Assembly (NCBI GenBank): GCA_904066235.2
Contig: CAJFCV020000004.1
Span: 3,472,001 to 3,536,000 of the forward strand
Direction of reading: 5' to 3'
Length of the DNA stretch: 64,000 bases
Origin: Bursaphelenchus xylophilus
Taxonomy: Eukaryota; Nematoda; Chromadorea; Rhabditida; Aphelenchoididae
Shown here in pieces: positions 22,501 to 32,229 of the stretch; the stretch's first letter is position 1, and each line of letters starts with the position of its first letter. Position numbers and translations under genes: made by a program. The notes under the pieces were generated by a model. It was not told the DNA's origin. It made no database searches and saw nothing but the letters and a program-made list of their open reading frames with translations.

Positions 22501-25158
22501 CGTTATATTCTATCAAAAAACAAAAAAACCCCCATTTTTGGCAAAGCGTTAAAACGCTATCCCAAAAATTCAAATTTCAGCAAATTTTACAAATCGTGTC
22601 ATATCTTTTTTTTAATAAGTCCAAAATAAAAAATTCTTTTTGCTTTCGATTAGTAACAACATTTTTAAGGCTTTCTTGAAAAAAAGACATCAAAATCTTG
22701 AATTTTATTTTTTGGTCAAAAAATGTCAAAAAAATAAATTTTTTTGATTTTGATGTTTTTTGTCACAAAAATCTTAAAAATGTTGTTACTAATCGAAAGC
22801 AAAAAGAATTTTTTATTTTGGACTTATTAAAAAAAAGATATGACACGATTTGTAAAATTTGCTGAAATTTGAATTTTTGGGATAGCGTTTTAACGCTTTG
22901 CCAAAAATGGGGGTTTTTCGCCACTGATCAGGTACCTCACTGTAGGATCTATACCCATTCCTTAGCTCTCTAAAAAAGTTCAAAGTCTGACCAATAAAAC
23001 CTTCCTATTTCTAATTTCAGCCCACCGCATCCACGTCAGTCAGAACACTGCCAACATCATTAGTGGTCTTTCCGAGTTCCATCTGGAGGAACGTGGGTTG
23101 GTGGAGGTGAAAGGAAAGGGTCAAATGAGAACGTACTGGTTGAGTATCGCGTCCGACCGCGTCTTCCCGCAAACCGACATTGACAAGCTGCAAATGGAGC
23201 AGGACAAGTTGGAGTATTTCCCATCCAGCATCTTTGCCGATCGCGCTCATGATTTGAAGATCCGAAAGGCGCCCGCTAAGCCGATGACGAGAGGATTTAG
23301 TAAGTTTTTTCTGTTAATTTACCTATCAAAACTGCATATTTTGACCATGAATTTACAGCCATGGACGCCGAGGATATTTCCCGTCTCTCGCTCCTGAATG
23401 AAAGTCAGCAAATCCTGAATGCGGATGGCGGTGGAATTCTGAAGCGAATGCTGGCCAAAGTCACCCAACAGCCGGACAAATATGGCCCACTACAGGCCCA
23501 ATCGCAGTCCTTTATTCCACCAACAACTTCAATGGCGGCCGAAGTTAAGCGAGCTCTCCGCACCAACCGACCAATCTCGCCGAATCGCAGTAGACTTTAC
23601 AAGGTTTTCGAGTCGAATGAGGAGAACCTCGGGCTGCTGAATGGAGGCTTTGAACTTGATCAGCTTAAGACTTCGAATTCGAGGAGGAAGTTGACAAAAC
23701 GGCGCCCAGACACGATCGACGAGGATATGATGGAGCAGCGGAAAAAGACTAGCCAGAGTACGAACGGGAGTTTGGCGACCACAGGTTCGAAAAGTGGATC
23801 TGGAGAGGTCAGAGAGATCAAAGAGAAGCCACAAAGAAAGAGGTCGTCTTCAGCGCCGGAAATGGATAAGATGGAGCCCTTGTGGAGGCAATATGAGAGC
23901 CGGCAGCTATCGCAACAGCAGAATGTAAGTTTTTTCCCAGCATTCAATGAGCTCTATTTGTCTTAAAGAAATGCAGCATCCCATCAGTGGTCTCTATGTA
24001 ATAATTTTCTTTTAGAAAGCAAATCCCAACGTTCCTACCGGCTCCTGCGATCAAAGCTTCTTCGATCTAGCACACACGCCTCGCGACTTCAACAACCCGT
24101 CGGCTACGCAAGTCTATCGATCAGATGAGCTGACGCCCATCAACGAAAATCTCACCGACGCCTCCTCGCATTGGTCGAATGAATGGCCAAAGCGAAAATC
24201 GCCGGTATCCACAAGTTCCTCAAGTCTTTATGAGACCGCCAAGCGGAAGAACGCGCTCGGACAATTCCCTGGGATTTCTGGCGATATCAAGGCTTTAGAG
24301 CAGATCCATCAAACCACTTTTGAATACCCCAAAGATGTCTCGGACGACGAGAAGGAAGCCAGCTTGCCAATGAGATCTCGAGCAGGCTCTACGGTGTCTA
24401 AAGGCCGATTACTGCCCAAAAAAGTCAGCACAAATGAAATGGAGATGCGAGAAGTGTGCAAAAAGCCGGAAGTGGTCAAGAAATTGTCGATCGTTGACTC
24501 CGTGATGCCGAGAAATATCCCAAATAAGCACTCGTTCAGCGGCGGGATCTTCGGCGAGCCAACGCCAGAACCCCCAATGATTCTGGACTTTGACGACGAA
24601 GAGGAGCTGATTCCAACAAAGAAAACGAGTGATGCTCGTCAGCCGAACTACTCCTACCCCGATCAACCGAATTACGACTACTACAACGGGTATTACGGCA
24701 CGGATCTGGACAGTATGCATGACAGTGGGACTGTGCATCCACTGCTGAATGATAGCAAGGTTAACGTGGCTGTTGACGAGATGGATGAGATTGAAGCGCG
24801 GATTCAACGCGCCCACGAGAGACGTCGGAACAATCATATCCCGAAGGATAAGTCAATGGAGCGACTAACGAGACTGTTGAAGAAACTGGATGAAGAGACT
24901 AGTGAAGAGAAGATCAAGGAGAAAATACTTCCAAAACGACCGCCACGGCCGAAAAATCTCCGAAATTCGAATTTCGCGGCTCCTCCAAGGCCCGAGAAGA
25001 AGGTGAATATCAGCAAGAGTTATACCTCGGAATTGAATGCGATGAACAACAACCAAGACTTGGAGAGAAGCCCGTTGACAAGCTCTACAGATACGAACAG
25101 CTCCGACGAGAGCAATCGAAATGGCCAGCATTTTATTGTCGATCTGTCGGATGTGTAA
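13520..25158 (+). CDS. Receptor guanylate cyclase (GCY family), 13 exons, long C-terminal tail
   Basis: Membrane receptor expected to make cGMP from GTP in response to an extracellular or sensory cue. My exons: 13520-13631, 13713-14009, 14342-14461, 14639-14792, 15769-16079, 16384-16542, 18197-18547, 18995-19493, 20044-20467, 21018-22068, 23021-23299, 23359-23924, 24016-25158 (1,821 aa, all junctions in phase). Order: signal peptide (1 to ~33), ANF-type ligand-binding ectodomain (~45-590), transmembrane helix (~601-622), kinase homology domain (~670-945) with VHGNLKSSN in place of the catalytic HRD loop, coiled-coil linker (~960-1005), cyclase domain (~1015-1205) with FSDIVGF metal-binding loop. 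KVETIGD (Glu) and RYCLFGD (Cys) are the residues that select GTP. About 600 polar, Ser-rich residues follow; most family members end soon after the cyclase domain. I cannot assign a specific gcy orthologue. Confidence 0.93.
16114..16343. mobile_element. MITE-A copy in cyclase intron 5
   Basis: Hairpin with GGGACCTTATCCAGTGGC at the left and GGATCAGATCCCCCACTGTA at the right, with the family's ACTTCCCGGATGCAAAATGG block. The exon before it ends at 16079 and the next exon begins 40 bases after the MITE. Confidence 0.88.
16607..17998. mobile_element. Foldback element with TACAGTGCGTCCCAGG ends in cyclase intron 6
   Basis: TACAGTGCGTCCCAGGTTTT at the left is mirrored at 17972-17998. The arms are ~370 bp (16607-16975 and 17630-17998), with a ~650-bp unique centre. 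TACAGTG ends with TA borders fit the Tc1/mariner superfamily. No transposase is visible. It accounts for most of the 1.65-kb intron. Confidence 0.85.
18658..18913. mobile_element. MITE-A copy in cyclase intron 7
   Basis: TACAGTGGTGGGGGGCCTGA to GGTCCGTCACTGTA with the complete internal hairpin. It begins about 110 bases after the exon ending at 18547. Confidence 0.9.
19690..20030 (+). repeat. Diverged left part of the GACGCTCAGATTTT family in intron 8
   Basis: Shares the blocks GATGAAACTTGGCACAAATT, CGACCGAGATTTTTTGGGTT and GGCATGAAAAGTTTCA with the full copy at 20480, but lacks recognisable ends. Confidence 0.6.
20480..20935 (+). mobile_element. Full copy of the GACGCTCAGATTTT dispersed element in intron 9
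   Basis: The ends mirror each other over ~32 bp: GGGAAGTACTTGAAGTGTGA on the left, and its complement before AGTACTTCCCCTGT on the right. The interior carries AGCTCGCGCTTTACAG, TGACCGCTCTCCACG and GCAAAGCGCGAGCTAAAA. This ~450-bp non-coding element also occurs complete at 63165-63620 and in part at seven or more other sites. Confidence 0.8.
22238..22275 (+). repeat. Single mariner-type terminal repeat in intron 10
   Basis: TTAGGTTGATGCAAAAGGAA closely resembles the well-known cecropia/Hsmar1-type mariner terminus (TTAGGTTGGTGCAAAAGTAA). I found no matching right end in the window, so it is a solo relic. Confidence 0.6.
22515..22945. repeat. Near-perfect palindrome in intron 10 with a MITE-A-like end
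   Basis: The arm starting CCCCCATTTTTGGCAAAGCG near 22528 is mirrored up to about 22915. The palindrome is followed by CCACTGATCAGGTACCTCAC and TGTA, like the right end of MITE-A. No matching left MITE-A end is present. Confidence 0.75.
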
Positions 25159-25313
25159 ATACGACCCCGACCAGGGAGAATCATTTATTGTAGAAAGGAA
25201 TAGAAGAATAGAAGGTCTAGAAAGACAACAATCACTGATATCTGTATAAAAATGAGGGTGTTTTAGGGTTTTAAAAGGTCCTAGTTTTAGGAAATTGTGA
25301 TATAATATACATA

Positions 25314-26854
25314 TACAGTGCTGGACAAAATGATATGGTCACCACATTTTTGCGCTGGCAATTTGTCCTCAGTGAATGAATCGCTTTAATATTTGGCACA
25401 AGTGAGTACGAGGCAAGGTAACATGCACACAAAAAGTATCAAAGGATTTCAAAAAGTGCAAGGTGAGTAAAATTTGGAAAAACGCGAAACCGCCAAAAAA
25501 TCGGCTGGACAAAATGATATGACCACGTGGTTTAATTCAATCTTTTACTAATCAACGCAATTTAACAAACAATCCTAGTAATGAGTGAGTCCTCCACTGA
25601 TTACTAGGACTGGTATGGGGACACGTTCGGCCAGGTTTAGTCGGCTTTGAACGCGTTAAACCGTGTTTGATGCAGAGCTACCCAAATTGGCGATTATCTT
25701 CCATTAACGCTTTCTAAAACTTTTAAATGACGTTTTTATCATGTGATCTAGACGTGTAATCACCTGTACAAGCCTTCGCTTTTCGCATGAACTCCATGGT
25801 GGTCTGGTAGTGTGGATTCAGCAAACATCCGGTTACCATGTCCAGCTTTGGCGACCCATTTGCTATTTGACCCTGGGGATAGATGTGCTCCTTAGGTTTA
25901 AAATGTAACGCGGAATCTCTCTAGAATCCGACGAAGCCAAGAAAAGTCCCCGCTGACACGATCACAGCTTTGCAGATGCAACTTTGCCGACCTTCACCTT
26001 AACCAGAAAAACCGAGTTTTTCAAATGGATTTTTAGAGATGCAAAACGGCTTTCAAACGATGGCCTATGTAATTTTAGAACCTACAGCACACCTCATGCA
26101 TCCTGGGCCATCAAATGAACTGTTTTTTGTCGCTAACGATCCTTTGAAAAACTTGGTTTTTCTGGTTAAGGGGCAGATCGGTGCAGTTGCATCTGCAAAG
26201 CTGTGATCGCGTCAGCGGGGACTTTTTTTGGCTTCGCCGGTTTCTAGAGAGATTCCGGATTACATTTTAAACCTAAGGAGCACATCTATCCCCAGGGTCA
26301 AATAGCAAATGGGTCGCCAAAGCTGGCCATGGTAACCGGATGTTTGCTGAATCCACACTACCAGACAACCATGGAGTTCATGCGAAAAGCGAAGGCTTGT
26401 ACAGGTGATTACACGTCTAGATCACATGATAAAAACGTCATTTAAAAGTTTTAGAAAGCGTTAATGGAAGATAATCGCCAATTTGGGTAGCTCTGCATCA
26501 AACACGGTTTAACGCGTTCAAAGCCGACTAAACCTGGCCGAACGTGTCCCCATACCAGTCCTAGTAATCAGTGGAGGACTCACTCATTACTAGGATTGTT
26601 TGTTAAATTGCGTTGATTAGTAAAAGATTGAATTAAACCACGTGGTCATATCATTTTGTCCAGCCGATTTTTTGGCGGTTTCGCGTTTTTCCAAATTTTA
26701 CTCACCTTGCACTTTTTGAAATCCTTTGATACTTTTTGTGTGCATGTTACCTTGCCTCGTACTCACTTGTGCCAAATATTAAAGCGATTCATTCACTGAG
26801 GACAAATTGCCAGCGCAAAAATGTGGTGACCATATCATTTTGTCCAGCACTGTA
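25314..26854. mobile_element. 1.54-kb near-perfect foldback with Tc1-like ends
   Basis: TACAGTGCTGGACAAAATGA at 25314 is mirrored exactly at the right end. The arms run ~700 bp each to about 26017 and 26141, with a ~120-base spacer. The end is close to that of C. elegans Tc1 (TACAGTGCTGGC), and the TA borders match. It sits ~155 bases past the cyclase stop codon, possibly inside the 3' UTR. No transposase frame is present. Confidence 0.92.
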
Positions 26855-28190
26855 GTTGTAGTATATAGTTTTTCAACCATAATTTCGATTTTTCATTATT
26901 TTTTCGCCATTTTCATGGCGTATTTTACATTGTATACAATCGTCAAACCGGTCTAATTTGCAGATCCATCACTTTTCACATTATTTTACCCCGATCTTGT
27001 TCTGTTTTCGCCATGGAATATGTGTAATTATGTAACACAAACTGTCATCACACGGGTCTCTCACTTTTATTGCTGTACTCTCCACTAGTATTCAGAGGAA
27101 AAGAATATTTTTAACTTATCCAATAACTATATATACATACATTTTTTTGTTGTAATAAACGTTCATACTTACGTTGAAATTGGATTTTATAAAATTTCGA
27201 ATCATCAGAGAGTACTGTAGCCATGAGTAAGTGTGTAGATCCCCATGAATCACGGACGATTCCTCAAATTGGAATGATTCATGGACGGGTGTTCCAACAG
27301 CAGCGCAATTTACCTCTCCATGTGTAACCAGGTGGGTGGAAAAGGTCGGCGAAAAAGGGCAAAGCAAAAAGAGACGAGCAAGAACACTATATTTATAAGA
27401 GAACAATATGTTTATGAGTTTTGTATAGAGAGCTCTCCGGAAACATTTATAGACTCTCTGATGGGAGACAGAGGTTTTTTTGGAACTTCAAGGGAAACTT
27501 TGAACTTTACTAAAAGGGTTTTTGGCTGTTAGGTAATTGAACTTTGATGACTAATACCGTGGAGAGGAATACACATACAGATAGATGCAAAGTGGCTCTC
27601 GAAACTCTGCAAGTGCGCTTTGATTAGTCCAATTATTAGATTTTGGTTTCTGTTGCAGAATTCAGCGATATTTTACAGAAAGGGTGCATATTACATGACA
27701 AAATATTGTAAATATTGTTTGTTTTTTGTATCTTTATCCATTATATCGCCCTGCTCTCACAGAACGCTCCTATTAACGTGTGAACTTCAAAAACAAAACA
27801 AAACGAAAACGATTTCATTTTCCGTAAATAAAAGCACTCGGCTTGTTCCCTACCATTATTTAATTTTGGTTTACAGCAACCTCTGGCCTCAATCTCAACC
27901 GTAATTCACGCAAGAACTTTCTTATCAGCCCTTGACTACATTTTAAGTTATAACCGCACTTCTAATCACTACGCCATTTCCGTTCTCTCGCTAGAAAAAC
28001 GCATTTCGATGAAGAGGAGTTGATGCTGATTTTTGGGATTGGTTCGTCTTTTGGGGAGCATTAAACACGTTATCAGTTGAGGACTTGCTGTTTTAAGGGC
28101 CCACTTTTCATTGAGGGTTGTTTGACAAATTGTAAATGGTTGTGAGGGGTTCATAACAATTTTCTGATGATGAATTTTAAATTTTTAGAA
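26855..28190. other. Intergenic, no gene seen
   Basis: Frames at 27116-27406 (minus), 27281-27532 and 27620-27904 have no recognisable domain or splice-supported partner. Confidence 0.4.
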
Positions 28191-28539
28191 ATATTACAGA
28201 TAGTCGATGATGACAAAACCATGGCGGAATGCTATATAGGAAGTAGCGCAGAGATTTACTTCAAACTGTGCTGACATATCCCAATCTTTTCCGCATGTTA
28301 ATTGCTGAAAATTTTAGCTCTTGTTGAGCCGTTGCTTTGTGCATACAAAGATTTTATTTTTTTGAAACTTTTATGTAAAGGGAATCCATGGCCCCCTAAA
28401 CATTAATTATACATAAAACATAAGACTCACTAAGAACTTGTGCAAGCTCCTGTATGACTTTTTTGATGGTTATAATTATTTTGGAAAAGGTTTCTGTTTC
28501 TGTTTTCCGTGCCATCTCTAATCTTCAATTTATACATCT

Positions 28540-28547
28540 TTTTGCAG
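28540..28547 (+). promoter_or_regulatory. Splice acceptor 11 nt before gene A start
   Basis: TTTTTGCAG lies just upstream of the ATG at 28559, with an 11-base spacer. The duplicate gene C has the same arrangement (TTTTTTCAG at 30867-30875, ATG at 30887). In nematodes this is the usual layout of a spliced-leader site. An ordinary 5' UTR intron is the alternative. Confidence 0.5.
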
Positions 28548-28558
28548 TCACTTCCAAC

Positions 28559-28876
28559 ATGCGGGCCACCATCATCTTTTCCATTTTTCTCGTCCTCATC
28601 CTCGTCGTCTCGGCCAACCCCACGTTCCAGCGAGTGAAGCGAGGAGGTAAGTTTTAGCCTGTGAAATCTGTGTTGTCCATGTGCATCCGTCGTCCGTCAA
28701 CTGTGCTCGAGTTTAATGTCGGTAATCCCCGTAAACTTGAGAGTAATATTTTTTGTTTCGCAGGTGTCCAACTCCCTTCAGGTGACAATTGCGACTCTCT
28801 CCGCTGCAACCGCTCCTGTCAAGGCCATAGTCATCGAGGCGGCAAATGCTCCATGGGGAAATGTATATGCTTCTGA
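28559..28876 (+). CDS. Defensin-like secreted peptide, gene A
   Basis: Two exons, 28559-28646 and 28764-28876, joined in phase 1. Exon 1 encodes a signal peptide (MRATIIFSIFLVLILVVSA) and a short propeptide ending in a VKR dibasic site. Exon 2 encodes a mature peptide of about 38 residues with six cysteines in the order C-x4-C-x3-C-x9-C-x4-C-x1-C. The GGKC segment fits the gamma-core (GxC) of CS-alpha-beta antimicrobial peptides, and the CxxxC plus CxC pair is that fold's signature. It is expected to be secreted and may act on microbes or channels. The spacing also matches short scorpion-type peptides, so activity cannot be inferred. AATAAA follows at 28928. Gene C is a tandem duplicate. Confidence 0.85.
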
Positions 28877-28959
28877 GAGGATTTGTTTCAGTCATATGGG
28901 TAAAGACAGAGAACTATTTTCGGGACAAATAAACTTTGCATATCGATTGGAACTTTTTT

Positions 28960-29139
28960 AACAGGGGAAATACCCCAAGTGCGACGCTCAGATTTTGATG
29001 AAACTTGGCACAAACTTAAAATAATTTTTAAAATAGCCTGTTTTTTTAGTTGGAGAGGGAGGCATTTTGCCACATTTTTTGATGCTTCCCGGATGCAAAA
29101 TGGTACATTTTTTGCAACTGGATCAGGACCCTCACTGTA
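28960..29139. repeat. Chimera of a dispersed-family left end and a MITE-A right half
   Basis: 28975-29030 is the left end of the GACGCTCAGATTTT family. It breaks off, and 29041-29139 is only the right half of a MITE-A copy (TTGGAGAGGGAGGCATTTTG to CCCTCACTGTA). In the duplicate unit the same dispersed element continues further (31318-31575), so the loss in unit 1 is secondary. Confidence 0.7.
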
Positions 29140-29342
29140 GTGTTCTTCTCACCTTTTTCGTTTATTAATATCTTGCAAGGTCCATTTCAACAACATTATC
29201 AACTGTAATTGGAAAAATAATTGGAAAATTTGCATAATGAAGCTGTTCCTCTTTCAAATTTGCTCTAACAAACATATTGAAAAAATGCGTGTAAAAACTT
29301 GATCTGCAAAAAGTCAATAGCATTTAAAGATCATGGTCTGTT

Positions 29343-29612
29343 TCTGCTTTGCATTCTCTTTGCCATGGTAATGGAATCGGCCTTATGTTAGTTCAAAACC
29401 AGGAAAATGAATTGGGTAAGAAGTCGTTTTTTTTGTTGCAAAATAAAATACGAATCTCTGAGGAGTTGTGTTACGCAAAAGATTTCAGCGATACCCTTCG
29501 GGAGATGCCTGTAATCCTATCATGTGCAACAACAATTGCGGAAAGAAGAAAGAGTATCGTGGCGGTGTCTGCCAACAGGGGAAATGCACTTGCGTCCGAA
29601 ACGACCGTTAAC
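29343..29612 (+). pseudogene. Defensin-like gene B, damaged first exon
   Basis: Exon 2 (29489-29612) is intact. It encodes six cysteines as C-x4-C-x3-C-x10-C-x4-C-x1-C with a GGVC gamma-core and a short basic tail after the last cysteine. Upstream, a hydrophobic signal-like segment (LFLLCILFAMVMESA, about 29343-29388) is in the correct frame when spliced from a GTAAGA donor at about 29416. However, it has no ATG in that frame and carries a TAG before the donor. An ATG sits one base out of frame. Either the gene is dead or its true first exon is elsewhere. AATAAA follows at 29659. Confidence 0.6.
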
Positions 29613-29714
29613 TTTGGCAAATCCTCTTTTGCTTTTAGGAATACAACACTTTTACATGAATAAAATATGTTTGTTTAACTTTGAATAAAAGAAAACTTGG
29701 CGTGGATTACGAAG

Positions 29715-29945
29715 CGAATTGGACGCACGTCCTCTGGGTTGTCGACTTTCTGAATTTCGAACAACTTTCCGACTAAAGATCTCGGTTATTTCTGGAAAGC
29801 AAACCTAGAAATCTCTCAAATGTCTCTGGGAAGACTACGTATCAATTTCTGAAAAATTTAGCTCGCGCTTGACGCAGATATTGGACGATCTTGCGGCCGA
29901 GAGAGTACGCGAAACCGGGGACCGGTCACAGAGAAAGAGACTTTT
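29715..29945 (-). repeat. Degenerate dispersed-family fragment, reverse orientation
   Basis: Contains diverged blocks of the GACGCTCAGATTTT family (AGCTCGCGCTTGACGCAGAT, GGCCGAGAGAGTACGCGAAA) in the orientation opposite to 20480. Confidence 0.55.
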
Positions 29946-29951
29946 TAGTTA

Positions 29952-30211
29952 TACAGTGGGGACCTGTTCAAGTGACAAAAAAACATACCATTTTGCATCG
30001 GGGAAGTATCAAAAATGTGGCAAAATACCTCCATCTCCAAGTGAAAAAACTCCGATTTCAAAATCGCGCCTGCTATTTTTGTGAGGAAGAGGGGTGAGCC
30101 CTTCAAAATTAAGGTTTTTTCACTTGAGAGGGAAGCATTTTGCCACATCTTTGATACTTCACGGATGCAAAATCGTACATTTTTTGCCACTGGATCAGGT
30201 CCCCAACTGTA
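29952..30211. mobile_element. MITE-A copy between defensin-like genes B and C
   Basis: TACAGTGGGGACCTGTTCAA to GGTCCCCAACTGTA with both hairpin arms present. Confidence 0.9.
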
Positions 30212-30886
30212 TCTATGCCTGTTTCAAGCAGATTTTTTTTGTCGAGACGCGGTCGTTTCTGCAAAGCGCGAGCTGGGAGTCTCGGGTATGTCATGAAAAA
30301 ATTTTCCAAGTTTTTGACGGGTTTTCATCCAAAAAATGCCCTTGAGGCATTTCTGTCAGAAAGGAATGCTCCTGCTCTCTTTTGCAATGAATCTAGGGGG
30401 TTTTGTAATTTTAAACCGTTTTTTGTCTTTTATGTGACAAATAAAAACAGAAAACGTTCCGTAATTAAAAAAAATTAAAATGTAATCTACCATCAGATTT
30501 AAATTTTAATGAGGGTCGAAAAATTACAGGAGTGATCGATGGGGTAAGACCAAAAACATGACGGAATGCTAGGGAGTAGCGCAGAGATTCACTTTAAATT
30601 GTGATGACATATCCCATCCGTTCCGCCTTTTTATTGCCGAAAATTTTAGTTCTCGACGAGTCGTTGTGTTGTGCATACGCAGATTGAACTTTTTTGCAAC
30701 TTTCATGTAAAAGGCCTAAAAATTATTCATGCACCATAAGACTCGTTAAGACTCATTAACTCCTGAATGGCTTTGATGTGTATAAATATTTTGAAAACGG
30801 TTTCTGTTTCCATTTTCCGTGCTGTGAACAACCTCCATCTAACCCCAAATCTTCAATTTATACATCTTTTTTCAGTCACTTCCAAG

Positions 30887-31204
30887 ATGCGGGCCACCAT
30901 CATCTTCTCCATTTTCCTCGTCCTCATCCTCGCCGTCTCGGCCAACCCCACGTCCCAGCCAGTGAAGGGAGGAGGTAGGTTTTAGCATTCGAAATCTGTG
31001 TTGTCCATGTGCATCCGTCGTCCGTCAAATGTGCTCGAGCTTAATGTCGGTAATCCCCATAAACTTGAGAGTAATCCATTTTGTTTCGCAGGTCTCCAAC
31101 TCCCTTCAGGTGACAATTGCGACCCTCTCCGCTGCAACCGCGCCTGTCAAGACCATGATTATCGAGGCGGCAGTTGCTCCATGGGGAGGTGTATATGCTT
31201 CTGA
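30887..31204 (+). CDS. Defensin-like secreted peptide, gene C (duplicate of A)
   Basis: Exons 30887-30974 and 31092-31204, phase-1 intron of 117 bases as in gene A. The signal peptide is nearly identical to A's. The mature part keeps all six cysteines (C-x4-C-x3-C-x9-C-x4-C-x1-C) and the GGSC gamma-core. The dibasic KR found at the propeptide end of A is lost (VKG instead of VKR), so processing may differ. Substitutions between A and C fall mainly in the loop between cysteines 3 and 4, which becomes more acidic (DHDY for GHSH). Splice acceptor 11 nt before ATG; AATAAA at 31261. Confidence 0.85.
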
Positions 31205-31317
31205 GAGGATTCGTTTGAGTCATATGCGCAGAAACAGCGAATTATAATATTTTCGGGACTAATAAACTTTGCATATCAATTGGAATTTTGTTAATAGGGG
31301 AAATATGTATATACCCC

Positions 31318-31575
31318 AAGTGCGACGCTCAGATTTTGATGAAACTTGGCACAAATTTATAATAATTTTTTCTAAAAGATGTGCGAGAATCTTAGCTCAC
31401 GCTTTGCAGAAACAACCGAGATTTTTAAATCGAAAATTGGCGAAAATTTGACAATTTTTGCCGAATTTCGGCACGAAAAGTTTTATGCCTATTTCTACCA
31501 TAGAAGGTAATGTTTAAAAAAATAATTTTTTCCGCGCAAAGCCGTAAAACTTATGGCTAAAAGTGTTCTTGGAGT
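31318..31575 (+). repeat. Left half of the GACGCTCAGATTTT dispersed element
   Basis: Matches the first ~260 bases of the copy at 20480 (AGTGCGACGCTCAGATTTTG onward) and then stops. It lies 3' of gene C at the position where unit 1 has the chimera. Confidence 0.7.
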
Positions 31576-31966
31576 TCCTGTGTGACTTTGCGTGGATTTA
31601 AAAAACCGGTTTAGTGTTCAAAAAAAACTTTTTCTCACATCTTTTTCATTTATTAATATTTTGCAAGGTCCATTTCAACAACATTCTCAACTGTAATTAA
31701 AAAAAATAATTGGAAAATTTGCATAATGAAGCAGTTCCTCTTTCAAATTCGTTCTTACAAACATATTGAAAAAATGCGTATAAAAACTTGATCCGGCATT
31801 TTTGTCAAAATGGAATAGTTCTGCTCTCTTTTGTAATGAATCTAGGGGATTTTGTATGATAATTCCAAACCGTTTTCATTTTTTATGTAACAAATAAAAA
31901 CAGAAAATTTTCCGTTATTAAAAAAATGAAAATTAAATCTACCGTCATATTTTAATTTCAATTCAT

Positions 31967-32001
31967 CTGTTTATATTGGCTATTGGAACCAATATAAACA
32001 G
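31967..32001. promoter_or_regulatory. Hairpin over the TATA region of gene D
   Basis: CTGTTTATATTGG at 31967-31979 and its exact complement CCAATATAAACAG at 31989-32001, separated by nine bases. The right arm includes TATAAA at 31993-31998, 45 bases before the gene D ATG. A regulatory palindrome or a tiny transposon relic are both possible. Confidence 0.5.
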
Positions 32002-32037
32002 AATTGCTTTGAACAATCTTGTAAAGCGACGTAAGAC

Positions 32038-32229
32038 ATGAAGTTTACACTTTTTCTAGCTGTTCTTTTGGTCCTGCTTGCTTCAGTCTCTGCCATGAAA
32101 GGTAGGCAAAGTTTTATAAAAAACCTTTTAAAAAACCTGTCCGTATCTTCAGAGAAGAAATGCGACGAGGCAGATTGTCGCAAATTCTGCATCAAGAGTG
32201 GCTATCGGTTTGGGGGATGGTGCATTTAA
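32038..32229 (+). pseudogene. Defensin-like gene D, cut off by a transposon
   Basis: Exon 1 (32038-32101) encodes a signal peptide (MKFTLFLAVLLVLLASVSA). A 51-base phase-1 intron follows, and exon 2 starts at 32153. The reading keeps cysteines 1 to 4 (C-x4-C-x3-C-x10-C) with a GGWC gamma-core, then meets TAA at 32227, which overlaps the TTAA target of a 1.7-kb palindromic element. The missing C-x-C pair is visible on the far side of that element at 33946-33954, in a downstream frame that ends at 33999. The two halves fit family spacing except for one extra base at the junction, so the copy is inactive as it stands. Confidence 0.75.

Larger units (their letters stand above)
28195..29310 (+). 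repeat. Tandem duplication, unit 1 (contains gene A)
   Basis: The upstream block (about 28195-28560), the gene and the downstream block (about 29150-29310) match 30540-31790 closely. The match includes GGAATGCTA...GTAGCGCAGAGAT upstream and CAAGGTCCATTTCAACAACA downstream. Differences lie mainly in transposon content between gene and downstream block. Confidence 0.8.
30540..31790 (+). repeat. Tandem duplication, unit 2 (contains gene C)
   Basis: Homologous to 28195-29310. A further block, GGCATTTCTGTCAGAAAGGA at 30340-30480, also recurs just after the unit at 31796-31930, so the duplicated segment is flanked by its own direct repeats of about 140 bases. This is consistent with unequal exchange. 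Confidence 0.75.

Noticed and set aside
24364..25158. Separate gene downstream of the guanylate cyclase
   Set aside because: The frame is continuous with exon 13 starting at 24016, which joins exon 12 in phase. No independent start signal is needed.
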